This document shows positions 25,814-36,692 of a DNA stretch of 64,000 nucleotides, in pieces. The stretch's first letter is position 1. Every line of letters starts with the position of its first letter. A program made the translations under genes and the position numbers. The DNA is taken from assembly GCA_951799445.1 (NCBI GenBank), contig OX637287.1, forward strand, positions 44,607,724-44,671,723, read 5' to 3'. Under the pieces are notes generated by a model, which was given only the letters and a program-made list of their open reading frames with translations, had not been told where the DNA came from and did not search any database. The DNA comes from Pseudisothecium myosuroides (Eukaryota; Streptophyta; Bryopsida; Hypnales; Lembophyllaceae).

Positions 25814-27550
25814 TATACTATTTTTTCCTAAAAGTATGTATTTGCTACAAGTGAGTTATATTAAAACACATCTTATAGTTTCTAAGTCAAAACCTAGACA
25901 ATATTCAATACAAATCATGTGAATTGTTACAAAATATTAAAAAAAAATAGGGTTTAGGAACACTAACAAAATCTTAAATGATTAATTGAAGGAAATTTTG
26001 TTCTTCTAATCAAGTTTTATACAAAGTCAAAATATTAAAACCTCAAAGTTACAAAGAACACTATATTCTTTTGCTACATTATAATAATGTTCTAAACAAT
26101 TTTATTGAAATGAAACATAAGGCTTCTTCAAGATTGTACTTAATTGCAAATTAATAAATTTTTCAATTCTTGAAAATTGCTACAATAAGGATTATCATTT
26201 CATTGGTAATTTGGTAAAGGATTTAGAGCTCACAATTTAGAAAATCATGTTTACATGCTTAGGAATTAAATTTGAAAGTTTATTCTAAATTTTTTAAACA
26301 TATGTTTCTTGAATAATCATAAAATATAACATTCATAATTAATCAAATTCAAAAAGAATTCTTAACTTTATTTTAATAAAGTATTTTTAAATAATAAAAC
26401 AAATCATTTTTGTAAAATAATTGTAGTGAAAAAAGTGCAAATTTTGGTTAGTTCTATTCCATGACTAAAATAAAGAAGAAATTAAATTATAATTAAAATA
26501 GATAAAATACACAAAAGATATTAGACTTTAATCTAATCTAATAAAACATATTCTATGCACAAAGGTAAAAAATTGAATAAGTTCAATTTAATAATTATAA
26601 ATCTTAATGTAAAATTTGAATTTAAAGTTCAAAATTAATTCAAATATTGCTCTTTAGAATGTGTGAGGTTTATAGCTATTCTAAATTTGCAATATTTATT
26701 TGTGCCATTTAGAATATTTTTTCATTTTTCAAATTGATATATATTATATTTAAATATTTTTATCAAAAATAAAAGTTTCAAATTTTTACAATGTATACTA
26801 AATTCTCATGGATTTATTATTTAAAAAAAATTAGATTTAAAAATTTAGATGATATACTAAAAAAATTGTATAAAATTAAAAATATTATGTAAGAAGTTTA
26901 TAAATTAACTATTATTTTATTTGTACAAATAAATAGTTAATACACATCTTATAAACAAAGTTGAAGAAGATGCTAAAAAAAATTTTGATTTTTTATTTGT
27001 TGTTGAACTATATATCAAAATTATCACTCATTTTGCACACTAAGAAAAGACTAGGCTCTTGGCATATTCAATTGAGCAAAAAAATAAACCAAAGTACCTT
27101 TTTCATTAAGTAATGAATTAAAATTCAGTGATACTTTATCAATGATGATTAAGCCATTAAAAATATAGAAAAACATATAGAATAGCTAATTTTGTTTATA
27201 AACTTGTTGCTATAAGATTAAGGTAAACTATTCAATGATAGAAATTTTACTTACAATGTTATTGAATTAATAAGACCATTTTTGTGATTTTTGCAAGAAA
27301 TATAACATTTATTATTATGTATATAATTTCAATCAATCATTGAAGAAACTTGAATTATAAATCAAGTGTGTATAATATTTTAGGGCTAAACTTAAACCTT
27401 GAAGAAACCTTAGATAATAATTCTTTTGAATATGTACAATATATTTTGATAGAAAATAAATGATGTTTTGGTGGTGAACTAAATTGTATATTTAAAATAA
27501 ATTTATATATAATTAAAAAACAACATTTTCCATATTAATGAATCCAATGC

Positions 27551-28103
27551 TTGCAACCAATAAAATTAATTTGTAAACCCTCTTACATAGAATGTTTACA
27601 CCTTTTAGAAGGTGAAAAGACAAGTACAAAGTTAAATTGGTTTCAAGAACAAATAGATGAATATTTGCAATTTAATACTTCAAATGGCCAATGTCCAATA
27701 CCTAGCCATTTTGGCTATACCAACTCTACAATCAACCTTTGTTGTGCTCTATAGAGCCTAATAGCTACCCGTCATCAAATAACATGACAAATGATAGTAT
27801 AAAGCACCAATATGTTGGTAAATAAATATATTTCTTGCATATACAAAGGGTGAATTAAAGCCTACTTATGGGTTTAAGAGTTGTAGCTCTCTTTTGCAAG
27901 AGCACACTGATGTACAAGTGCAAGTTCAGAAACATTCCATGTTACATGAGCTCTTGGAGTGGTTTAGTAGAACAAAAAAAATTGATAGAACATTAGATAT
28001 GACTCTAAATCAAGTTACTAAATAGTGTAAAATGAGTCCTCTTTGTGAGATGGTTCAAGAAGGTATTGATTTGAAGACCATTAAGAGGGCTCAATATGAG
28101 TAA
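27551..28103 (+). pseudogene. Decayed AT-rich coding block of unknown family
   Basis: A frame is open from 27551 to about 27752 (…EGEKTSTKLNWFQEQIDEYLQF…). A one-base shift at 'gctctatagagcc' continues it as IEPNSYPSSNNMTNDSIKHQ up to 27824. From 27834 to 28103 a third segment stays open for 90 codons except for one TAG at 28023 (…LQEHTDVQVQVQKHS…LEWFSRTKKIDRTL…). The composition looks coding and differs from flanking DNA. The breaks suggest a dead gene or exon debris. I do not recognise the family, and the segments may be exons rather than one frame. Confidence 0.4.
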
Positions 28104-28517
28104 TAAAACTTCCAAACTTCCTATTTCAACCAAGTTTTTATGAATTCCAAAATTCAAGATTTTCATTTTTATGAACAATGAATCTACACATGTAACAAAT
28201 ATTAGAATTCAAAATTGTGGACTAATATTGCTTTTTATATATTCACATTAAAAAATTTCTATATTGTTCTCCCAAATTAACATCATAATGATGCCAAAAG
28301 AATATCAAATATGAATGCAATAAAAGGATCCTTTGTATGACTTTATAGTATTTGGAAAAATAATAGAAAAATTATTGATTGTATAAGCTTTTATAACAGT
28401 AATTGCATAACACCAAAACAATAGTTGTTTAGACTCTCATAGCTTTATTTAAGTATAAAAAGTTGGCATATAGCAATCTTAATATAGAGTGCACTATTGC
28501 AAAAACAATTTAATTAA

Positions 28518-28582
28518 CTCCTTAAGGACCAAGGCCTTTTTCTTACCAAAAAAACACTCAAAACTACCATTTCTATAGCAAA

Positions 28583-28625
<43 letters not shown>

Positions 28626-29180
28626 TAAATTTATTTATTTATTTATTTTTATTTTTTATTTTTTGCACATCTAACCGTAGGACTTTCATCTAACTAGTAT
28701 GAGAATTTGTGGAAAAAGATTCAAAAATTCCAACTTCACAAATTATAAGATATCTACATTTAAAGTGAAAAAAACAAGTTTTTCAGCACATTTTAGGACT
28801 AGATTGTTGACTTTGAACCTTCTTAACTTTAATTTTTTGCACTAGAGAATTTTGAGCTTTAAATCTTCATAGAGGAGAATTGAATTGAGAGTCTAGGAAT
28901 CTAAAATATTAATATCCTTTAGATGAAATTAGAATGCAGTAATCCCAATGGTGAGATTGTTATAGCAAGCAAACTTTTTTTTGCTACGTACCCCCTCTCC
29001 CCTATTTTGAGTTGTTTTGGAGATAATTTTTGTTTCCAGACATTGATTGAAAAATAATCATATTCCCACGAAGCTAATCAAAAAAAAGTTTCAAAAAATC
29101 AAGACAAAAATTCAGCCCGTAGGTACTTGCTCAAAATCCCACTTATCAGCCGAAGGGACAAATGATTCTTCAAGTGTTAA
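28518..29180. mobile_element. Diverged TTAA-flanked (piggyBac-like) element, copy A
   Basis: The left end is TTAA (28514-28517) followed by 'ctccttaaggaccaaggcc', the family terminus. The interior matches the elements at 58403-59916 and, reversed, 56837-57758 ('ctcaaaactaccatttctata', 'aaattataagatatct-catttaaagt', 'ttgaaccttcttaa'). The right terminus is not clear; the end near 29180 is a guess. A 38-bp (AT)n run lies just inside the left end. Confidence 0.5.
28585..28622. repeat. (AT)19 microsatellite
   Basis: An uninterrupted AT dinucleotide run of 38 bp is followed by a T-rich tattt stretch. It lies about 70 bp inside a transposon copy. Confidence 0.97.
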
Positions 29181-31305
29181 GTATTCATTGATATTTTATT
29201 TCATTTGAATTTTTTTTCTATCTAAAATCATTGTCCAGGATTGGCCACCTATTACAAAATAGTCTTTTGGTCAATTTGAGTCTTTAATCTATACATCATA
29301 AATAATTAAAATTAGGTAATAAAGATGTAACTATTAAGTTAATTTTCAATGCATCCTAAATACATGTAAGATTTTAATTTTTTTCACAGGGTTTCAAGTA
29401 GATTGTAAACATTAGTTTTTAAAATATCCAAAATGTTTTGAATCATCAAAAAATTTTAGGATTTTTTTAATGCACTTAGTTTTTGAAAGGACATTGCAAA
29501 TACAAAATTAAATACTTAATGCACCAAGAAAATATGAAAATTTTACAATATTTTCAAACTTAAATTATTCAAATTTGGAACATTTTGAAGATCGTTACAT
29601 TATTTTAAATCTAGAAACATTGACTTCCAAGGGCTCTTCAATGAACTCAATAGGTAATAAATATATTTTGAAAATCTCTTCTTTTTTGAAAATTCACAAA
29701 AAACAGAGCTTGCATCAAAATTTACTATTAAAATCTTCAATGCACCTCCTTATTTGTTGGTTGAAAATAAAATACTAATTTTATCATCTTGTTGGAAAAA
29801 AAATTGAAAATATAATGGAGAAGCCTCTCTGGGGCCTTTAGGTCTACATAGTTGAGATTGCTAGTAGTGTGAACAAAATTGACCAAATGCATTGAAGCCT
29901 TGGGCCTTTTTCTACCTACGCTGTGTCCAATGAAATTTCTTTGTTTTCTTAGCAGAAGTGTAGCACGCGCCTTAGAATGCCGGCATGTAAGGTGAGAGCA
30001 CCTATAGCCATCCATTTAAGCCATGTTGAGAAGACCATGAAGCCGGTGTGGAAAATAAATGGATAGAATGGAAGGCAAATGAGAAAGTGGGAGATGCCAA
30101 AAAAAAATCTTGAATTTTAAAAACTGCTTTCAAAAAGCTTGGTCAAAGTGCAAAGACAAAAAGCATCCATTGCCCATTTTCAGAGGGCCACCTAATTGCT
30201 GTAGCTTGGTCTCTTGATGGGCGGTTTGATGGATTGTTGCAAGGAACGGGTTGTGGAAGGAAATGGATGCTCCTACCTTATGTTAGACAAATCATCCAAT
30301 CTTGATCATCCATCATCACTCATCCACTATATTACCTCATTCAAATATTTGATGAGTCTACCTTCCGTCAATCCTTCTCTTTCAATAGCCAAGGAAAATT
30401 ACTTCAAATTGCTTCATTGCTCCAATCAAAGGCAATTTAAAAAAATTGCCCGCTATTTTGTGCCGTATTTTTTGGTATGTTTTCACTTCCCTTCCCTAAT
30501 TTGTGGCCTTTGATTGCAAATATGAATTCAAAATTTCAAAATTTTATCATGTGTAGCAAATAAAAAATTCCAACGTTTTTCATTGTGGAGCAATGAGGGG
30601 AGCAATTCACCCTTGGCTATTTCTTGGTTGCTCTCCCTCAAACTCGCCGAAGCTCTCCAAAGTTGAAGGTAGATCAATCTATTACCGTCAGCTTCCTTAA
30701 TCCATCAGACTACTTTTAGCCCCAATTCTGTTTAGCCCATTATGCATATCCATTATTTTTTTGACAATTTTTAGTGCATTAATGTCAAAAGGGGTATGTG
30801 TCAATCTTTCATTGGTGAACACCTAAGTGCCAATGGATACATGGGAGAGTGGTTATGGGTTGTTTGTAGGATGTTTATGCCTCCACTCTACAATTAGTTT
30901 TGTAATTTCAGGGCAGCTCACTTTAGAAATTCACAGAAATTACAATTTTGATCGGAAAATTATAATTCTACTTGGGTTTGACTCATGAAAAAATCACACA
31001 CCTCTGAAAATTATGTGCCCCTTTTAGAATTGTCCCTAAGATAGTCACATTGCAAATCAAGGTGGTCCAATAGAACTCCCACACGCATACCCTCCATGAC
31101 TCAACAAACCTCTGTAAAGCATCCGGTCCCCGCGGTCCCCGCGGTCCCAATTCTAGAGGAAAAAAAAGTGGTACTATAGAGTAAATTCAATAAGTGTCAT
31201 GGGACAAGAAACCCACAAAACCCAATGTGCCAAGTCTACCTATGCAAGACCTCTCTAAGGTAGAAGCACTAGTACTCAACCACGCCAACATCCAACTAGT
31301 AGGGT

Positions 31306-31579
31306 CACTATAAAAAAAAAAACGTTTTAGGTGATGAGCCTTAATTTTTTATGACGGATTTTAGGAGTGATGTCAATATTGACAACCCAAAGTTTTTATA
31401 TCAACAAAAATATACAACGTAACATCAATATTGACAATCCAATGTTTTTATGTCAACATTGATGTTACATTGGACATTTTTGTTGACATGAAAATTTTGA
31501 GTTGTCAATATTGACATCACCTCAAATCTGTCATAATAAACTAGGGCTCGTCACCTAAAACGTTTTTTTTTTTATAGTG
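31306..31579. mobile_element. Short CACTA-type non-autonomous element
   Basis: The element is 274 bp. It begins CACTATAAAAAAAA and ends TTTTTTATAGTG, and it is flanked by a direct 3-bp duplication GGT (31303-31305 and 31580-31582). Inverted termini starting CACTA plus a 3-bp target duplication define the En/Spm (CACTA) superfamily. The inside is almost entirely self-complementary ('acgttttaggtgatgagcc' pairs with the right end, 'gatgtcaatattgacaa' recurs inverted), so it is a MITE-sized derivative with no coding capacity. Confidence 0.9.
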
Positions 31580-31639
31580 GGTTGAAGTATCACCCAACGA
31601 AACTTGGCACAGATTTCCAATCAAGCTTAGAATGTTTTT

Positions 31640-31895
31640 TTTTTTTTCCTTTTTAAGGTTGGGACTAATAAAGTCATGACACATGTCCCAAAGTAGTGAG
31701 CAAGAAAGTATAAAGCAATGAGTGGAAAAACAGTTTTTGAATGATCAGAATTGGAAGACTCCAAACAGTGGCTACTAGTGAAATGCACTTTTTGGTTCCT
31801 AAAATTCACTATAAATTCAATTTTGGGAATTCAATTTTGAAAATTGTGCAATCCCTATATTTCCTATTTCCTATATGAGAAAAATTTCCCACCAC
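31640..31895. repeat. Dispersed inverted repeat, arm 1 (partner 35745-36005)
   Basis: About 250 bp matches 35745-36005 in reverse orientation. Shared blocks include 'gggacatgtgtcat', 'aaagtgcatttcac' and 'ataggaaatatagggat' (reverse-complemented here). The two arms lie about 4 kb apart around the possible gene at 32236-33701. No terminal repeats were found. Confidence 0.75.
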
Positions 31896-32235
31896 TTGTT
31901 ACTACACACAATCTACTCCAAAATTGCTTAAACAATCGACTACTGGACTACTAGTGCTTTTACTTTAAGGCGTAGACCCTCTCTAAACTCATTTTTTTAG
32001 GTAGTCCGGGACCTGTTGAGTTGTGGGAGTTCTACCATAATAGGCTTGTCTACCTTATATTCCTAGCTGAATGAGGCCTTAGGCGTAACTTGTGAGCACT
32101 CAAGCACATTGTGCGCCAACGGGATACAAAGGTGAGCACAATACATTGCCCGTGCTGTGAGTGAATTTTTGTATGGGAGCATTTGTAATAGACAGAGGAG
32201 ACGATAAAATTTGATAGTTTGTTTCATGTCTGCAG

Positions 32236-33701
32236 TTCCACCTCGGGAAGAATGTCAAAATTGGAAGGGATTACATGATTTTTTTGCTGATCGACGAGCT
32301 TGTGAAATTTGAGAAATTTGGAACTGACAGGAAAAAGGTGCATGCATGTGTGCTATTTCTTGCAAATTTCTTGCGTTCTTGTTCTCATTGATCTTGCAAA
32401 TTTGAAATCCATCATGATTTATCTTATAAGAGTTCGAAGGATAGTAGATGCAATGCAGAATGCTTGAAGATAATAAATTATCACGAAACTTGTCCAGTTT
32501 GGCCACAGATTTTAGCTATCGAGTTGGTAGGTCTTGAACCCCTAACCTAAAATTCATTTGGTCCTAAGTTAACCCCTAAAGGACCGAGGGGGGGGTATTC
32601 AAGGAGACATTGTCAAAAACTGTGGTTTTTTGGTACATTATTCCTTACTGAAAATTGAATTTTTTTTTTGAAACTTCAACCGTACAAAATTGAAGTAAAG
32701 TATTTTACCAAAGTGTGGAGAAAATTTCAGCCCATTTGACCGCGCGGATTGAAAGATTATAACGCTTGAAGTTAGAAGAAAATGTTTTTTTTTGAAACCG
32801 CCCCAACATAGCTAACAAAGTTTGACTACTCTTAGAATGTGATTTGAGTATTAAAATTTGTTTTTTTCTGGACAATTGTATGCCATATTTTATTAGTTGC
32901 ATACATGCCAAAATTTCAAAAGTTGATGAGCTTTTTCGCAAAAGATTCTCTAAAGATTCTCAAATTGCCCGAGCTGCCCAAAAAGTTCAAGGCAGCATAA
33001 CTTTTGATGCGGGCACCCGATCGGAAAAAAAATTAGATTTTCACGAAGGAGGCACATATATGTACATTGTGTCCAAATTTCATGAACATCTGACCAAAAA
33101 TGACTTCATAGGAACCTACCCGAGATTTTTTGCGTACGTTGAACGGACACTTGGTCCTTTAGGGGTTAAGGGGAAACGGATATTCTTGCTCTCTGATTTC
33201 TAATTCATTATCACCTAGAATCCTTTATTTTGTTATCATTTTTTAGACTTTGTATATATGTACTTATAGCTTAAGGACAAATTTTGAATCAGATTTTGAA
33301 TCAGATTCCGAATTGAAAGAAAGTAGTGTAAGGCAATAAAAAACGCAACAATTATAAATTGGGAGAATGAAAATATTCCATTTTCTAGACACTCAAATTT
33401 GGTCATATCTTACTTATATTGGCAAATTTGTCAATTGGAATTCATGACTTACCGTTGCTTTGTGAACTTGTAGATTAGCGTGTATCTAGTGACCGAAGTG
33501 AAGGTGGAAAATCCTAACAGCAGGCGTGTAACGCGGCGAGAGTTTTACAGGGAGCGTCGTGAGCGTTGTAGGGCTTACCAGGAAGGCACCAAAATATTTG
33601 AGCGTAGCTTGGCCGTGACTCTGCTGAGAGTGTGGACAAGTCCCAGGAGAAGGCTCTTTGCTAGTTATGTTTCCTACATCATTCTTTTTCTTTCAGTTTA
33701 A
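32236..33701 (+). CDS. Possible gene fragment, two exons, unknown product
   Basis: Candidate exon 32236-32337 has a ctgcag acceptor and an AAG|gtgcat donor and encodes FHLGKNVKIGRDYMIF…FEKFGTDRKK. Candidate exon 33474-33701 has a tag acceptor, joins in phase 0 and encodes ISVYLVTEVKVENPNSRR… then an Arg-rich stretch (EFYRERRERCRAYQEG) and ends at TAA. Both are richer in GC than the surroundings. The intron between them carries the complete TTAA-flanked element 32573-33165. No upstream exon with an ATG could be tied in, so this may be a 3' fragment. I do not recognise the family. The hydrophobic last 15 codons may instead be intron if a donor was missed. Confidence 0.4.
32573..33165. mobile_element. 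piggyBac-like non-autonomous element, copy B (593 bp)
   Basis: TTAA flanks both sides (32569-32572 and 33166-33169). The left end reads CCCCTAAAGGACCGAGG and the right end, inverted, CCCCTAAAGGACCAAGT, identical over the first 13 bases. Exact TTAA target duplication with termini beginning CCC is the signature of the piggyBac superfamily. The interior, reversed, matches the element at 56837-57758 (for example 'gcataacttttg-tgcgggcacccgat' and 'catttgaccg…gattg-aagat'). No transposase frame is present. Confidence 0.85.
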
Positions 33702-35023
33702 GAAGCTAAATTTGATCATTAGTTCTTTGATCTCAAGAATAGCTGACAGTCCCGATGAGCATCAAGGTTGCCTCTAGCTAGTTCTGCACACTAACTCTAA
33801 AAGCAGAGACTCTCATTTTTATCTACGACGAAAAAATTACATGAATTTCTCAGATCGCCAGTTTCTTGGGTTTGTTCACCATGACTTTGCAGCATTCATT
33901 TGGGAATTTGCATCAAGGATGAGCGGAATGAAACATGATATGGATGCAATCTCTGTGAGAAAGTTCTAATTGTGACAACACTTTCTTTTTTGTGCTAGCC
34001 TTGCCAAGTGACCTACACAAAATTATCATTGCTTTATTAATTTTTATTGCACGTTGTATATACATGCAATCTCTACCAGTTTTTATAAATATGTGAATTG
34101 TGCTAACTATTTAACTTAGTTCTATTTACTTTCTTACTCTAGTCCTTGCTGTATGAATGAAGAATTCTCCTGTATTCCATAGCATGAAATTTGGGTGATG
34201 AATTTTTTTGAATGGAATGGTAGACTAAAATGCTTTCCTGAGGTCGTGTCAAGATTGTTAGAGTGGTTTTCTGTGAGTTATAAGCCTACATGCTCATGGT
34301 TTTGTCGAAGCTGATCAAATTTCATCTGGATCATAGTCGTGGTCACTTTTTTGACTTCAACAAATTGAAGTCTTCTAGTGTGCAAGAGCAAGCAAAATCT
34401 CCATAATTGCTAATCCAATGAATTGTTTGTAGAAATAGCATTTTTTTAGGGTTTAAAACTCTTACGGTATTCATGTGGTGCTAAAAAACTTTTGAAACTC
34501 TTTTTGTGGTTCAAAGTTGCAAAGGTGGGGACCTTAAACACAATTTGAAAAGAAGACAACTCTATGTGATTAGATTGCATGCCTTGTTTTCATTCCAAAA
34601 AAATACAAATCAAATTCAAGTTCAAATAAAATCTTGAATAAGAAGTGAAATAGAGACCAAGATTGTTATTTATTAACTAATGAAATGAAGATTGTTGTCC
34701 TCAAATGGTTTGAAATCCATATATGGATTTTGTAAGATCAAGAGTAACTTGTTGTATTTGAGGATTAGTTTGTTTTTTTGTTGCACATTGTTAAATACTC
34801 ATAACTCAAGCCAAATGGCAGATATACAATTTAGAGCCCAAAAGGGTGGCATTTGACTAGAAAACACCCTAGGCAACCAATGATGCCATTGATTGCAAAA
34901 GACTCTTTACCAAAAAAAATTGTTCTTTCTTTTCTAGTTATATGGCCTTAATTCAACATTGGCAAGAATCATGGTTTTCCCCACAGCTTCCCATTCACAT
35001 CCTCCAAAAAAGCTCCAACAAAT

Positions 35024-35770
35024 GTGGTGTGCTTATTACAAAATTGCACCAATAGTTATCACCCACGGTGGCATGTCCATCCCTTGCTCTTGGAAAAGGA
35101 AATTGCCCATCCTCTAGATAGCTTTGCTGCTAGCAACTCTCAAACTCACGCTCTAATTGTGCTCTTGCAATCCATCATTTATGTGAATTTCCACTGGAAG
35201 ATCCATTGTTCTCGCTTGTTCAAATTGGGACATCTAGTGGTAGTGGATGAAACCCTTAGTCCACTACTTTGCCGCCTTGGTGTGGAGGAAAATTGCCATA
35301 TCATCATGGATTTTGTCTGTCTGTTCAGTGTATGGCTTCAAACTAGGAACCGGAGATCTAGTGAAATTGTATTTGTGAAAGCTCCTTTGTAGTTGCATTA
35401 TTTTTTCATGAAAGCTCCTTCACATTGACTCCTTTCTTCTTGAACAAAACCATTTTGTTCATCAGACGAAATTTCGGATCACCTCCCAACTTGATCCCAA
35501 ACTTGTCCACTACAACTAGGGCTTCATCTTGAGTTTTGGCTAGATTGAGTGATGACATAGCATTACTTCAAGTAGATGTCCATTTTGGTGTGAATGCTCT
35601 AGTAGACAAAACCCAATCTTTGGTCAATGAAGTTGCTTTGAATCTTGTCCAGTGGCCCCGGTCATCCATGTATGTCTGAACCTGGCCTCATGGTTGAGGC
35701 ACTAGTAGCAAATCATTTAAGCGATTTTGGAATAGATCGTGAGCAGTATGAGGTGGTGGAAATTTTTCCC
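35024..35770. pseudogene. Coding-like debris, strand ambiguous
   Basis: The plus frame 35024-35392 is open for 122 codons (…HLVVVDETLSPLLCRLGVEENC…). The minus strand 35564-35406 is open for 52 codons with a protein-like composition (…TQDEALVVVDKFGIKLGGDP…) and ends TGA. Plus-strand segments about 35560-35675 and 35690-35770 are also open (…DIALLQVDVHFGVNALVDK…). Base composition is more balanced than the flanks. Two strands cannot both be the real coding strand here, so I call only decayed coding sequence. Confidence 0.3.
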
Positions 35771-36005
35771 ATGTAGGAAGATAGGAAATATAGGGATGTA
35801 AATTTTTCAAAATTTTATTCCCGAAATAGAAATTACTTTGAATTTTGGGAGCCAAAAAGTGCATTTCACCAGTTAGCCAATGTCTAAAGTCTTCCAATTC
35901 CAATCATTCAAGAACTGCTTTTCCACTCACTACTTCCCACTTTCTTGCTCACTGCTTTGGGACATGTGTCATAACCTTATTAGTCCCAACCTTGAAAAGG
36001 ACCAA
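35745..36005. repeat. Dispersed inverted repeat, arm 2 (partner 31640-31895)
   Basis: This is the reverse-orientation match of 31640-31895. A conserved open frame in the shared part reads similarly in both arms (…SSNSNHSRTAFPL… here and …SSNSDHSKTVFPL… there), followed by FGTCV-TLLVPTLKR. It may derive from one ancient element. Confidence 0.75.
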
Positions 36006-36112
36006 AAAAACACATTCCCAACTTGAGTTCCAGCCTCAGGTTGGAAATAGCGCACCCTACAGGTTGGGTACTGGGCGTGGTTGACAATTGGTGCCTCTAA
36101 GCTTACCTTAAG

Positions 36113-36183
36113 GATTTGGGTTCTCAAGGTTTTGGGTTTTCAAAGGTTTTGCGTTTTCAAGGTTTCAAGGTTTTGGGTTTTGC
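36113..36183. repeat. Short degenerate tandem repeat (caaggttttgggttt)
   Basis: About five imperfect units of caaggttttg(g/c)gtttt lie about 500 bp upstream of the lipase start codon. The motif loosely recalls telomere-like TTTGGG repeats but is not one. Confidence 0.65.
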
Positions 36184-36692
36184 GTTCCCCCTTCCAATTG
36201 TCAGTTGCTGCGATTGCACAAACGGCGATTAAGTTAAGTTATTTGCTCGATCACTCATGGCGCAGCTGCATCTTCGTCTTCTGCATTCTCGTTCTCTCAG
36301 TCTACAATTTCAGTTCATGGCGCGTCAGTAACGCAACGCCCACCTCAACTATGGCGAATCGCCTCGCAGCAATGTTGCCTCGTATGCTCCGCCCCTCTAC
36401 GCTGTTTGAACCTCATGTTTTCGTAACCTCGGATTGTTTTGTGTCTAATTTTAATTTGGTTACAATGAACACATGTAATGTAATGTAATGTTCTTTTTTA
36501 TTGATTGATTCTGGTGATATGAAATTTTGAAATTATGCATTTTCATAACATGATCAATGAAATTGGTATCAAATGGGAACGATTATTTCGTCATTGAGGG
36601 AGTACTGTAATTGACTTCTCTTCGCTTTCTTCCATCGAGCTTCGTGTCTGCGTTGGTGGTGGGGAGTCTGGGAGCTTGCAATGGAGTGACTC

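Larger units (their letters stand above)
25814..36692. other. AT-rich desert with decayed genes and transposons
   Basis: About 11 kb without a strongly supported gene. From left to right: plain AT-rich DNA (25.8-27.5 kb), a decayed coding block (27551-28103), a diverged TTAA-family element with an (AT)n run (28518-29180), mostly featureless sequence (29.2-31.3 kb), a short CACTA-type element (31306-31579), an inverted dispersed repeat (31640-31895), a possible two-exon gene holding a piggyBac-like element (32236-33701), coding-like debris (35024-35770) and the second arm of the dispersed repeat (35745-36005). Confidence 0.55.

Noticed and set aside
32565..33169. PIF/Harbinger assignment for the TTAA-flanked elements
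   Set aside because: Harbinger makes a direct 3-bp TTA/TAA duplication. Here the four bases TTAA are repeated on both sides of CCCC…GGGG, which fits piggyBac better.
36081..36488. 135-codon plus-strand frame upstream of the lipase
   Set aside because: Its first third is a degenerate tandem repeat and it does not join the lipase frame in phase. It is more likely leader or promoter sequence.
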